A stretch of 64,000 nt of DNA from positions 1 to 64,000 of the forward strand of contig MU404065.1 of assembly GCA_022695795.1 (NCBI GenBank). The letters are read 5' to 3'. A program made the position numbers and the translations under genes. This DNA comes from Biscogniauxia marginata (taxonomy: Eukaryota > Ascomycota > Sordariomycetes > Xylariales > Xylariaceae). How positions within the stretch are numbered: position 1 is the stretch's first letter; each line of letters begins with the position of its first letter. The notes beneath the pieces were generated by a model. That model saw only the letters and a list, made by a program, of their open reading frames with translations, was not told the DNA's origin and did not search any database. This document shows positions 1-12,591 of this stretch, in pieces.

Positions 1-774
1 ATTTTTTGTGTGTTTATAAAAAAAACATTTTTTTAAAATCACCCACGTTTCGTTACCAAAAATTTTTTTTAATTTTAATTTACACCTCTTTTTTTTTCAA
101 CCCCCCCCCCCCCCCCCCCAAATTCTCCGTTTTATGGATATCTTGCTCATTCAACCAATACCTGTAGAACTAAAATAAATAAGCCTATAGGCATGAGAAA
201 CATGTTTCAAAACTGCTTCTGCCTCCTTTCTTCTAATCATAGTGTTCGAATGCTCCATTCAGATACGTGACGCCAAGGGTACGAACATACATGCAAATGA
301 CAAGGGGTAACACGGCTTATTAGAGTTTGAGAACCTAGGTCTTCAGCAATTACGACTGTCGATGATCATCACTAAGAGCAATTCAGTTGATTCTGTAATC
401 CCATGGTCTCGAGCCCCCGTCTAAATATTCTTTTGTAATAAGTAGGTAAGTACATAGCACATAAGATACTTAAAAAAAATACCATTCATCATATCAAAAT
501 GCGCAAGCTTATATAGGACCTCGCCAAATTCCTAAACGATAAATAAATAAAAAACAACTCCAAGTTGGTATCTAATGTGCCGTCTAGAGAGAATAGTAGA
601 CTCATCAAGGGGGAAAAAAAAGAAAGTATAAAAACCTGCACGTAAGTAATGACAAATCCGCAGATCGCTGCTGGACCCCTATGCCAGTGTATATAGACGA
701 AATATGCGCCCTCGAAAACCACGACAAACGCCGCCGGCCGTCAAAATTCTAAGTCATCATGAGGAGACCCTTCA
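1..774. other. Left flank, no gene seen; 3' side of CRZ1
   Basis: AT-rich sequence with many homopolymer runs, including a long C run. No convincing coding frame is present; the one open stretch on the minus strand (489-722) lacks any recognisable composition or family similarity. The part next to 775 presumably holds the 3' UTR and terminator of the minus-strand CRZ1 gene. The low-complexity first 120 bases look like a contig edge. Confidence 0.5.
101..119. repeat. Poly-C run (19 C)
   Basis: Nineteen consecutive C, directly preceded by T-rich homopolymers. It may be a sequencing or assembly artefact at a contig end rather than real sequence. Confidence 0.9.
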
Positions 775-2978
775 TTAACGACCGCCATAATCACTTGCAT
801 AGCCTATCTCGCCGAAGTTCTGTTGCATACCCCCTTCCCCAAAGCCCGTCCCCGGCCCGCTGACGTACCCCGTCTCGTCACCCTCATCATAGTCAGATGC
901 GTCAAAACTCGATCGACCGCTTAGATCTTCTTCTACGTTACCCATATCGTTCTGAGCCCAGTTCATCTGGGCTAGCGCCGGGTATTGAGCTAATAAGGCG
1001 GCTGGCAGGGCGTAACCACTAGGTTCCATTCCAGGGTACATATTCGGGTCCATGACGGCTTGCTGTTGTGCCATATTCTGAGCAGCCATGCTTTGCATCC
1101 GTTGCTCCTGCCAGGCTCTTTGTCGTTCAAGCATTTCTTCATCCAGTAAGGGTTTGATGCAAATCCGACCCGCTTCAGACCGGAAATGGCGGCCTAGCGC
1201 GTCTGCTCGGGCGAATCGCCTACCGCAGCCCCATGAGCCGCCAGCTTTTAAATCTCCTTTGCAGACGAACTTCTTCTCGCCCGAATGCAAACCCTCGTGA
1301 CGTTTCCGGTCATGTTGTCTAGCAAAAGCCTTGCCGCAGACAGTGCACACAAAAGGCCTCTCATCGGTGTGGGTACGGAGATGCGAACGCAGATTGTACG
1401 CACGGGTAAATCTTTTGGGACAGAGGGTGCATTGAAATGTAGCCGGGTGCTTCTGTACCCGCTTCGAGTTGCCATTTTCCTGAGCAGCCTGGTATTCAGG
1501 ATCGGCTAGTCGCAATGCCATCACATTATTGGGGACAGAAGACATGGATTGACGTCTCCTCGATGCGGCATTTGCGCTACCAGATCGGTCGCCAGGAGAA
1601 AGCGACCTGGAGGACGATTCGGAGCCGGATCGGCCACGGGCTAGGTCAGCACCGAGATGCGGCGAGAGGCTCCCCGGCGTGCTAGGCCGTGATATAACAG
1701 CCCCACCACTGTTGTATGGGTCCGTAACGGCTCGAGGTCGGGATCGCGGTCGGCCTAGGTTCATGTTAGTCACGAATACATCTCAAAAGCGCGCTCGACA
1801 TTACCTCTGTCCGGAGGGGTCAACGATGCTTGGTCCAGCGGCGCTTTTGGAGGTTCGAAGCTGTTTTGCCTCGAATTAGGAGCGAAATCAATGTTGATCG
1901 ATGGCGGCGCCATTGGCTGGCCCATGTGAGGGTCTAGACCAGCTCCTCCATCCTGTTGCAACGATGGGAATTCCTCCGATTGTCCTGGATAGCCAAGAGA
2001 AGGCCCCCCTGGGTATCCGGTATTAAGTAGCATATTCTGATTTGGCTGCCCAACCTCTGGTAGCTGCTGAGGTAGTATTTGCGGGGAGATATGTGGGCTG
2101 TGTGAAGGGCTCCGACTATTGCGAGTGGGATCCGAAATGCTAAAATTATTGAGGCCCACTACGCCATCATAGAAACTGTCTGAAGGCCGCTGCATAGGCG
2201 AATGCCCGTGTTCCGAATGCTCGAAGCCGTCACGACCATTCAGGTTCGGCGAAGCAGCATTAGACGACACGTCAGAGTACTCCGACGGCGTTCTACGATG
2301 TCCTTGAAACTGGGCCTGACTCCAATCAACGTGACCATGCATCAGCGCGGCTTCTGGGCCCAACGAAGCATTTCGTGAGTGTCGACCAGGAGGGGAAGAG
2401 AATTGATGTTGATTGAAGGACGGCGACTGGTGTGCCGAGCCCGGCTCCATCTTGAGCAGATGAGGGGGGGTAGGGGAATGGTGTGTTTGCGGAGACGTCA
2501 TGTTGGTTAGATCGCTCGGGTTCAGAGACTGGGGGTTGGCCTGGGATATGTCGCCGAACAAGGGAGCCGTATTGAACTGCTCGCCCTGGGTGGAGGGCGG
2601 GAACAGAGAGAAGTCACCGCTGGTGTTGAAGTCCGGGCCCAACAGGCTCTGCGAGAAGGTGGCCTGTGTCTGCGAAAAGTCTTGAGTAGGGTCGAAAGAC
2701 GCGGGGTCGGCGATGCCCTGCTGGGAGAAAGCCTGCGGCTGGGAGGTGTTCAAGAACTGATTGCCGCCGTTGTTGCTGCCGTAGCTGTGGAAGTCGTTGG
2801 TCGCGGCGAACTGGGGGGTTGTGGCGTCCAGACCGATACCGAGGCCGATAGAGGGTTCGGGGGACTGGTATGGATGAGGCGAAGGAGAGTGACTATTTCT
2901 TATATGAGGCTGTTGATGCCCCGCGGACGGGGAGCGGCCACGAGCCGGCCCTGCAGACTGGGCAGCTTGTTGATCCAT
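775..2978 (-). CDS. crz1: Calcineurin-responsive C2H2 zinc-finger transcription factor (CRZ1/CrzA)
   Basis: Two exons, 2978-1805 and 1754-775, joined by a 50-base intron (1755-1804; donor GTAATG, branch CTAAC, acceptor CTAG) that keeps the frame and gives 717 residues. The N-terminal two thirds are Ser/Pro/Gln-rich and low in complexity, as in fungal Crz1. PSINID at residues 359-364 fits a PxIxIT-type calcineurin docking site. C2H2 fingers start near residue 500 ([10 protein letters not shown], then [10 protein letters not shown]), followed by a third finger with a long insert (CKG...[16 protein letters not shown]). In the known family, calcineurin dephosphorylates Crz1 upon Ca2+ stress; it then enters the nucleus and activates ion-homeostasis and cell-wall genes. 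The start is the first ATG of the open frame and begins with a typical MDQQ. Family assignment is confident; docking-motif function is inferred. Confidence 0.93.
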
Positions 2979-5900
2979 GGCGTGAAGGTGTTTCTGTCTT
3001 TAGAAGTCCCAAGTCCGGCAAGGTTGACTGGGAAGTCTGCCTGGCGGCGTGGCGCAGCCCGGACGAATTGAAAGGGGGGGCTGTGCTTAGGCGAGCCTGA
3101 CGGTTCCAGATACGCTACGGAACAGGCCCAACTGCCAACCCAGCGGCGACCAGTCAGGTGTGGTTCCTGGGACGTGAGACACCGGCAACTGGGTGTGTTG
3201 CAAGGGGTGCGCAATGCGACAGCGACAGGTACAGCAGAGCGCTCGCCGGCCTGCTTGGAGACGTGCTCGAGGGTAGGTTGGTGAGGAAATAGGGTCAGGA
3301 GAGGGGGGAGACGCGGGGCCCAGCTCCTTGGATTTTCTCTTGCGTGGTTGGTCGGCTTGGTTCGCGCGCTTGTCAGAGCACCCTTGCTGCGAGCACTCGA
3401 TTTGGACTTTATCGGTTTTGACGTGTAGCGCCTGTGAGGCTGTGCATCTGGTAGTTGATGGCGGTACCTTAGCAACTGTGCCGATTATCCAGTCCTGTCT
3501 GGAGGAAGCCCAGTTCAACGGCGTTTACATACGTGTGCCCTTCTATTCGTACCCTAAAATAGATCTCTGCCGTATGCTATCTACCGCGATTGGTACGAGG
3601 CGAGGGGTGCTGTTGATCTTCTTGCGATGCGATGCGATATGCGATGTCCGAGTATAGAAGCAATCCCTTCGTCCTGCAGCAACGCATACGGTGTTAAGCC
3701 AAAAGACAGCGAACTGTGGACTACGCTTGCGATGGCTCTGGGGTTTAGGTTTGGCAGCTGGGTAGATGGAAACCAGGGGAAAGCTGATTACGGCCAGTTG
3801 GACGGTTGGGATTGTTGGGACGGGGAACGGTCTGACGGTGAGTGGATGGTGACTATCGGTCGGGTTCGAAAATGCGTGTGCGGATGTGGGAGGAGAGAGT
3901 ATAACGGAGGTTCGCATGCAATGTGTCTGATTTTGAAATATGGATTTTATTATACTGCTGGTCTTGTGGGTGTTTTCTTCTCGAATTGCAACCTAGGCCT
4001 CCGTCTCGTGGCAGAGGATTGGGGGAAAAAGTTGTATGGAGGAGATGAAAGGAAATGAGGTGAATGCGATATCCAAACTTCGAATTCCCGCGCCGTCTCG
4101 ACATGCGCTCTGGCTCAGGCAGCTCAGGGCGAATTTTCCTTGATGGACGAAAGTAGATACCTACATACCTAGGTACATGTGCCTAACCGTAATTTCTCTA
4201 CCTAGACCATGCGGAAGAAGTACATGTCCCTCTCTACCCCACCACCAATTACAAGTAGGTACTTTTCTTTATTTCCCCGTCTATGTACAGTAGTACCAGG
4301 CCGCCTTACAAAGACCGGGACTTCCCTTGAAGCGCAACCCCTAGCGGATAGGATGAGCTGCTGCAGGTGCCCCCCGTGGGCCCTACATGTATCGCATTCA
4401 TTGACCTTGCCCAACTTGCATGCAGTTTATTACACACGCACATTAGTACCTGACTTCTAATGTCCGATTCAATTGTTATTACAACTTTCCTGTTCTTGTT
4501 CTAATTTCTGAGTCAAGCCAAGCACTTATCATGCCACTGGTTTATTTTTATTTTGGAATGAAACCGTCTGCCAAGTTCCCCTTTTCTTTTCTTTTTTTCT
4601 TCTTCTTTTTTCTTCTTCATCTCGTCGGTCAACTGTCTGGGTCAGGTAATCCCTAGGACGGCACATTACCGTACCTACATCTATTGTTTTGCACTCGTCT
4701 CCCAACGTCACTGTCACATGTCGTTGGTCGTAGGGCTGACATTCCGCTCTCTGCGGCCCCCTGTTTTTCAACGCTCCGTCTTGTCCTGTCGGCAGACTTC
4801 AGCATTGTCCTGCGCGTGAACATCTCGGTACCGAATGTATATACACCCTACGACTTGGGCAACGTTGCGGGCTTGCGGGCAGATTGAAAACCTTCCATCT
4901 CACCTCGACGTCGGCGATCTGCACCTCTGTAAGGCAGTGAGCACATATATCTGTAGAAGACATGCGAGGCTGGCCAATTTATTGGTTTCGCAACCTCGTT
5001 ATATCACCATGTTAATCCAAGCATCTACCCATCGGGGCAATGATAGAACGAATCATATCTGGTCGCCTTTCGCTACGTGCCCAACAACTCATAGACTTCC
5101 CGGCAGCCCGGTTGTCCCCGCAGCTCATTTGAGCAGATACGTGCCTACTCATTCGCTTCGTTGTTCGTTTACCGGAGGACCCTGGATGAATCCTTTCATC
5201 GGTCCTCAAGCCTTAGCGGGGCTGTCAACTCTCAGCTCGTCCGGGCGGCCCTTTTTATTAATATGCCGCCTTCAAAGTCGCAAAGTCGCAAATCGTGGAG
5301 TAGCGGTGCTGGTGCCAATTGTTGTTTAACGTAACTACATCCACCGAATTCTCAGACGATATTTTAAGACTAGGTGGCTTGCGCCATAAGAACGGCATCC
5401 CGCATCGCACCAGCCCCGTGAGCGATTAAAATATGACTACTGAACCCTTTCTACGCCCCGATCTCAGATCGCGGACCTGCGTGGCTATGGCAAAAAAATA
5501 GCCGCTGACATTATCTCACTAGGTACCCAGCATTCGCCGCCTGCCCTTAACATGGCAAGCGGATCATCATTCTAGAAACTTTCTCGAACAACTTTGACGA
5601 TATTGTAGTGTACAATAGTCGGCGATGGAATCGTATTCCCGAGACATGTCACAACGACTCGTGCTTAGGTACCTACTATACATAATAATTACCTACTATT
5701 ACCTATGCGAATGTCTAGTTGGCATCTCACCGCTGCCTTTGGTAAGCACTGAACCTGGATAGACACAACTTGCTATGACGTATGAATGAGGTGTTGTGTT
5801 CGCATCTGTAGATCACCGACACGAGTCGTTCAATGCTTGGGGCAGGCAAGTTGTTCCTACATCACTAACCTGTGAAATTTAGCCGTCTATACATCGTTGC

Positions 5901-6441
5901 CTAGTCCGATCATTACTATTATTGGCGTGTCCTACATGGTCGCATAAGAAACCATCAGCTTCTTTTGACTTCTTTAAAAGAATTGATGCTAGGACATCAG
6001 CTCGACTCCTTTCTTGACTTTGCCCGAGGTGTGGACTAATCCCATCAATCTGGCCTAGGTCGTTTGGAGTCCATCATGATGAAGAAAGTAGAGATCTATT
6101 TGGCTGAGAAGAGATATAGGACCTTGAATGTATGGGAAATCTCGTGCGAAATGCACGTCTTCCTTTCCATTCATCCAGTCCTCGTCTCGGTCTATGGGTA
6201 TTCTGTACAAAACCGCTCTAGCTATTCGGCGCGCTAAAACATCCCAGTCCGGTATACCGCAAAAGATTTTCCCCCCATACTCCTATCACATAAGACCACT
6301 CCAAACGCCGTATTTATACATCGATTCGGGTGTTTATACACGCCAACTCTCTCTAGACTTCGCCGCAAATGGATCATTCCCCCTCTTAGGCGAAAGTTTC
6401 AAGTTATACAAGATACAAACGGAAGCTGGAAGCCGTTCAGA
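2979..6441. other. Intergenic, CRZ1 upstream region; no supported gene
   Basis: About 3.5 kb without a convincing gene. Open stretches exist on both strands (for example 2900-3475 minus and 3627-4058 plus), but they overlap one another, have erratic composition and match no family I know. The part next to 2979 should hold the CRZ1 promoter and a long 5' leader. A pyrimidine-rich tract occurs at about 4578-4620. Copies of the word CCTAGGTA are scattered through it. Confidence 0.5.
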
Positions 6442-7609
6442 TCAAATGACCTCTGCGCGCTCGAAGCCCTGACCCTTCAGAGCCGGCCGCGGCGGGTTGC
6501 GAGTACCCTTGTACTCGCTGACGAACGGGTTAGGATCCTCCTTTTGGTCGAGGTTGCCGAGGGTGTGGTTGACACCACGATGGCAAGCCTCGTCGGCACG
6601 AATGTATAGAATGAGGTCGCGCATAGAGCGTTTGCCTTCGGGCATCTTCCAGTACTTGACAGCGATGTCCGGGACGACGAAGTCGGGCGATGACCACTTA
6701 GGCAGATGGCCGTCGTCGATTTGCTTAATGGCCATCGTGTAGGTATGCACTGCTTCCTCCTCTAGATAGCCGACGAATCGGTGCGTTATCTTCGGCGAGA
6801 TTAAGTAGGACAAGAACATCCCGTTGAAGTAGACGCCTTGCGCTGCAAGTATCATGAGCTTCATGAACCAACCTACAAGGTAGGCAGGGACTTTACGTTA
6901 GCACACATAACTCATACGGCTGGACCGAGATCGAGGGCCGGGGCTGTCCCATCTTGTACGTACCTGGTTCGCACATCTTCATGAATGTCAGCAGATGCAT
7001 TCGCTCGTTGTAGCTCTCCTCCAGCAGTGTTTCGATCCAGCCATTATCCCTCTTGAGCCGCCGTAGGCTATGCAAATGTCTTAACATGCCAGCGACCATG
7101 CCCGGCACGCCAGCGATGGATTCAAGAAACAAGAACCGGATCATCCACTGCGCCTCGGTCAGGGGCTTGATGGTGTTGACGGCGGTCGTCGGGTTCGCCT
7201 TGTCGACTTTCTGCTCACTCTTCATACCCGTACAAAAATCCATTCCCCAGCGGGACATTCGTATGAAATTCCAGGCGAGCGTATCGCCCCAGGTCTGGGG
7301 CTTGCGATGCGCAGGGACGACAGCTAGCATCTCCTGCTCCGTGTAGCCGTGATGCGGCCATGCCGGCAGCGTCTGTCGGATGTTCTCGGTCTCCTTGGCG
7401 GGAAAGAAGTCCCGGATATGGGCCGCTGGCGTCGTGGAGAAGGTTCTCACCGTCCCATGGTGCTGCTGGGTCGCTACGGCGAAGACGGCGACACGGAACC
7501 CGGCAGGATAGCCTAGGCTAGAGGCGGAAAGGAGTGGCAGAACAGCTTTAGAAAGCTGGGCAGCTTGCTTTGGTGAACAAAATTTGTGGTGAATTTTAGT
7601 TGACAACAT
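6442..7609 (-). CDS. aod-1: Mitochondrial alternative oxidase
   Basis: Two exons, 7609-6964 and 6872-6442, with a 91-base intron (6873-6963) between MCEP and GWFMKLM; 358 residues. The N terminus is basic and Ser/Ala-rich, typical of a mitochondrial targeting peptide. The di-iron ligand motifs of the family are intact: E163 in [13 protein letters not shown]202 and H205 in YNERMH, E253-255 and H258 in LEEEAVH, E310 and H313 in RADEACH. The enzyme oxidises ubiquinol directly with oxygen on the matrix side of the inner membrane, bypassing complexes III and IV. The C terminus (NPFVSEYKG...GFERAEVI) matches fungal AOX. Fungal genes of this type are usually induced when the cytochrome chain is blocked; I found no clear regulatory site upstream. 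Very confident. Confidence 0.97.
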
Positions 7610-10600
7610 GGAGGGAATATTAGCAAGGTTACCAAACAGAGGTAGATAGGCAGGTAGGTAAAGGATGAGAACACTCTAGGTCAGTGCCCTAGGTAGATAG
7701 AAAAGGAATTCAGATTCTTTTTATGGTTGTATGGCTTGAGGTGACAAAGGACACGGTGAATCGATATTTGCCTTAGAATCTTAGACGATACCTACTTATA
7801 GGTATTGGATAGCTTACAACTATGTACTTACACAGTATTAAGTATAATCTGACGTTAGCTAACCTATAGGGGCGCCACGCCCACCTGTAATAGGTGATAC
7901 GTAGGTAAGCATACGCCGCAGGATCGGCTAGGGAAGTTCAGGACCTTTCACGAAGACGATCCGGCTTTGAATTTGTGGTCTTTCATCTCCTCGGGGTCCA
8001 TCCCTTCGGGGCCCCACAACCAATGACTGAGATATTCCAGGCCTTTGGTTCCTGTTTAGGTCTACCTTGAATTCTTTTCAGCCTCAACAAGCTTGGCAGA
8101 GGCTAGCGAATCGGGGCTCAACGCAATTTTTCTTGGTGTGTCACCTGGCCAGGACAATCGGGATATGCAGGTTTGGGATGACGGGTCTCCCGTAAAATTT
8201 TCGACACAGACCGGACCATTAGCTACGGGCATCCGTATTACATTACCTACACGCACGGTCTCGGGGAAAACGAAGAATAAGATTATGCAGGTGACTCACG
8301 GGAACAAACACAGAGACAAAGGACAATTCACTCTTGGAAATTCCATACGAGGCAAAAGCAACGGGATTTCTTGTTTGATCATCAGATTGGCACTATGCAT
8401 CGTTGACTATAAGAACAACCGTTCTACACTTGTGTACCCACCCGCCTTGACAATTAAAGTAACGGCGTCTACCTATAGAGTAGGATGCGGTGGTTGTACA
8501 ATCCCATGGGAAATCAATGTATTAGACAAGACACGCTACTACCTAAACATCTAGGTACATAAGAGCGTGTTACATAGCCTAATGTACTAGTGTACCACAA
8601 AGTAATGGAACAACGGTCTATAGTTGAACAGCACCACTGGACATAGTAGAGTGAAAAAGAAAACTTAGGGAGGAAAATCAAACGTGGGTGTGAGAAGGAA
8701 AAAAATTTTGACGGGCCTTTTAGTGAGCAGTGCAGAGAGCCGTTCCGAGCCGGCGTTTGAGTCTGGGTGCAAAGTCGACCACGGCAATCGGAGGCTCCCA
8801 CTTCAAACGCCGTAATCCGTACCAAACACGAAATAAAGTTATACTCCCACGTAGGAATAAAATAGCAAGGTGCTTTATAAATCTCGTTCTATTTTTTTTT
8901 TGGTTGAAAAACGTGTGCGATATATTTATAGTGAACAAGTTAAATATTTAATACTAAACTTGTGATACAAGTAATCCGCCTGTCAGTGTATGACAAGAGG
9001 TGAGTTCTCCTTGCTAGCTCAAGGCATGATGCATTAACTTACACCAAATATATGCCTTATTCCAGTTATGTTATGCGCGATAGTTTAAATACCTTGCCGG
9101 AACGACAAACTCACTTTTCCCCAGAGCCCCCAGCTTAATCTTTAGAGTCGGCAGCGCGAAAAAAAACCACTGAGTCCTATATTTGATGTACCCATGTAGC
9201 AACCTTAGTTTCGACGAGGAGGTCAGACAAGTAACCCGTGATTAAGCCTCAGTGCCAGAAACACTGTATTAAGTAATTCAAATACTCATCGAAATGCCCC
9301 CTCCCCCCTTTTCCGTATTTGTCATTTTCTCTCATGCAGCCCTACGGACAATTCTCTCCCACATTAAAAAGGTTTGTACTTTAACTAATTGCATGAGCGA
9401 TTTAATACTTCTTTCGTCCATGTCCTTGATATTGTAAAATAAATTCTCGACCTGAACTAGCAGCACGCGCGACTATTTTTACCTAGAAAAAGTTGATTGT
9501 TTCTTACCACATTCCCGTAAACTTTAACAACAGTGGCTTGAGTGGTTGGCGCAGCTTACCACTTGTTCGTGAAAAAAACGAATAGACTTTCAATTCGCAG
9601 AGATCCCGTGGGGGTCGTCTAAACACCCATGTTTAGTGGGCACGGCTAAGCTTTCTATAGGGTAACTTAGAGAAATCTGAATGACAACGCAGTTACTTCT
9701 TAGCACGGCTTCTAGTAGTACATCGTTGTCTAGATGTTGTACAATTATCCTACCGAAACCCTAGATGCCCATCCTTCCGAGATTGTTACAATTCGACCGT
9801 AGTGGGGATATCTCGTATTCTACTATTCAACTTTGATTTTCTTTACCTTGACAGTGTTAGAAGCCAGAAGCCAGAAGGCTGTGAAATAAATTCGTCCTTT
9901 GGTACTAAATAGTCTAACATCGGCTAGAACCCCCTCGAAGCCCAAAGGACCTGTCTAGTAAGATGTCAGGACCTCTCTTTGCCAAACCCAATACAGGACA
10001 AATCCGAGTATCCTCATCTCCCCCATATAGCCACGTGAAGAACATGCGATTATATTTCTCATCTCGTTTCCCAGATACACACTTCTAAATGGCGGTACTT
10101 CCAAAGTCAAGTTCGGTTTTTTGGATAGATGAACAAGGGAGATGAAGACAAGAAGAGATAACTTAGCATGCGACAAAACGGCTTTTTATAGCAACACCAC
10201 TCATATACAGCCCTAAACTACTTACAACTTAAGCACCAAAAGATGAAAAGCTATGTATTATGTCTATTAAGAAAAAGAAACGCAAGAAAACTGGCCTCCC
10301 CTAGTGCTGTTAAATTTCCCTTGGTTGTGGACTATTCTCCTTGGGCGCTAGACATACTTTTTTTTCTTTGCTTAGGTATCTTGTATTATTTGTAGTAGTG
10401 ATATTTCTCTTTCTTCAGATAGACGCTAGAAGCTGGACGGACTCGTTAGGAGAGAGGGAGGCTGCACGTACAAGACAAAGCTCTTATGGTACCAAAAGGT
10501 GTCTTGCTTTTAGTGAGCATTATTCTTTCCTTGTGCCTCTCATGTCTGAGACTCGGGGTTCGAGGATTTAGTAAGTTTTGTTTAGAGCACTTGAACTCGT

Positions 10601-11207
10601 GTAAAAGCGGCTAACATTATTGAGACAGTACATTAACCACGAATGTATGATAATACTACCCTTGTCGAGATTTACAAACACGTCGTATAAATGAAGCTGG
10701 ATTCTCTAATTTTCTGATCGATATAACGAACGTACATATAAAATGTAAGACATTGACGTCATGTGAACAATGCGATAGCGATAGCAGATGGGATAATGGG
10801 ATGGATGAATGCCCCGCGGCAAGTCGCGGCCGGCTTGGCCCTTGCGTACCTGCAAAATGGGGATTCCTGCCATCAGTGAGGCAGGCTGACAGGGCGCCTT
10901 GACTCGGCAACCTTCGCGGGCGTTCCAAGGCACGTACCCCACCACCACGCCCACTACAAAGCTGCCTGCGCGCACAATTTTTAGGCAGAGGAGAAAGCCA
11001 TTTTTCGTGCCCAACTGCCACAACCACAACCACAACCACAACCACAACCACTACTACCACAAATCTTCCAACACTTTTAAGTCTCCGCTTCCACTCTTTC
11101 TCCTTTGTCGACCTCCCCCTTCTCCGCTCCATCTGCGCTGAACACCGCGAAACCCATCACACCACCAATACTCGGTAAATTGCTACTAGATTAAGTGCTT
11201 CTGCATC
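7610..11207. other. Intergenic, 3.6 kb; no supported gene
   Basis: AT-rich DNA between the divergently oriented AOX and eIF3j genes, so it contains both promoters. The longest open stretch (8093-8554, plus, 153 codons) has no recognisable domain and an overlapping antisense open frame, so I do not call it. A segment near 9530-9620 superficially resembles the 5' half of a tRNA but has no T-arm. A simple repeat lies at 11018-11053. Confidence 0.5.
11018..11053. repeat. CCACAA hexanucleotide tandem repeat
   Basis: About six head-to-tail copies of CCACAA, about 155 bases upstream of the eIF3j start codon, probably in its promoter or 5' leader. Confidence 0.85.
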
Positions 11208-12591
11208 ATGCCTCCTAAGAAGCAGTGGGGTAAGTCGCCTTCCACTCCCGACCATCGGCCATCGTAGATGTACACTCCCTATCACCATAGGAGCAGCGCA
11301 TAATGGGCTCTGGCTGTAAGGCTAGATGATAAAGCTGGATATGGCTCTGTGGATCCCAGTCGCATCTGTCTCCCTGGGCTATTGGCTTGTCCTATCTTCA
11401 CAACCATGCGACCTCACTGCGCGATTGCCTCCTTCGCTTTCTACGAACCTGGCTGACCGCTTCCCATATAGACGACGAGGACGAGGGGAGCACCCCTCCA
11501 TCTTCTCCACCTGCTGGTGTCCTGCGCCGCACAAAGTTTGACGATGAAGAGGGTGACGATAGCGATGTGAGTTCCCGATAGACACGCCCACTATTCGCGC
11601 GGCCGCCCGGTCCTAATTTTTCCCTTTACTCAGGTCTTAGATTCTTGGGATGCTGCCGAGGATTCTGAAGTCGAGCGCGAGAAGGCTAAGAAGGCAGCCG
11701 AAGCGAAAGCCAAGGCTGAGGCCGAGGCCGCTGCGAATAAGAAGTCCAAGGCTCAGCGGATAGCTGAACACCAGGCCGAGAGGGCCCGCCGTCTAGCCGA
11801 GGAGGATGGAGACAGCGAGAACGAAACCGAGGCACAGCGCCGGGAGCGCTTGCGGCGCACCGAGAAAGATTCCGATCTGAAGCACGCCGAGGACCTCTTT
11901 GGTGATGCCGGGCTCAGCCTTAACACTGGAGGGCGCAAGCTTGCCACTGCTAGCTCTGTCATCCCTATCGATCCTAGCGACCCCAACAAGACTATCGACA
12001 TCGCTTCTCTGCCCTTGTTTAACCCCCAGACTAAGACTCAGTTTGAGAATATGCGCAACGTCTTGGTCCCAATCATCGGTCACAACTACAAGAAGGCTCA
12101 CTACACCTTGTTCCTACAGGAGTTTACTAAGCAGCTGGTCAAGGACCTGCCTAGTGATCAGATTAAGAAGATCTCAACCACCCTTACCGCTGTTGGTAAC
12201 GAGAAGATGAAAGAAGAGAAGGCTGCCGAGAAGAGTGGCAAGAAGACCAAGGCTCAGAAGACCAAGACAACCCTGGTGACAGCCCGGGCCAACACGATGG
12301 ACGTTGGCACATATGAAGAGGAAACCTTTGGAGAGTAAGTACCTTGGCTTTTATAAATACTGTTAAAGGCATTTTGAGGGGAGCAACATTCGTCTTAGTT
12401 CTTATTATCTCTCATACCTGTCCCAAGTGGACGGGGATCCCAATATGTACCCAAATACGGTACCAAGACTGTTCTTCCCCTGCGTGCAGTAGTACGCCTT
12501 TCACATGCTAGACACCAGCCACGATACAAAGCCACCCACATGCCAACAATTATACAACTACTAACAATGGCTTAGTGATGACTTCATGTGA
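11208..12591 (+). CDS. hcr1: Translation initiation factor eIF3 subunit J (HCR1)
   Basis: Four exons: 11208-11229, 11472-11566, 11634-12334 and 12576-12591, giving 277 residues. The first exon encodes only MPPKKQW plus one base, and the last adds DDDFM, the acidic/aromatic C-terminal end typical of eIF3j. The last intron has a CTAAC branch site close to its acceptor. The body shows KFDDEEGDDSDV then DSWDAAEDSE, a Lys/Ala/Glu-rich coiled coil (residues about 60-120), and the conserved core with SLPLFNPQTK and HYTLFLQEFTKQL. The protein associates with eIF3 and the 40S decoding centre, and in yeast also aids 18S rRNA processing and ribosome recycling. The first intron (242 bases) is rather long for this locus, but joining W to DDE restores the family N terminus. 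Confidence 0.94.

Noticed and set aside
2900..3518. Two overlapping minus-strand frames upstream of CRZ1
   Set aside because: In different frames over the same DNA with no conserved features; likely 5' leader or promoter sequence.
8093..8554. 153-codon plus-strand open frame
   Set aside because: No domain, poor codon bias, overlapped by an antisense frame; most likely chance.
9530..9620. tRNA-like sequence (AGTGGTTGGCGCAG)
   Set aside because: Resembles a D-arm only; no T-arm GGTTCGAATCC-type box and no acceptor stem pairing could be found.
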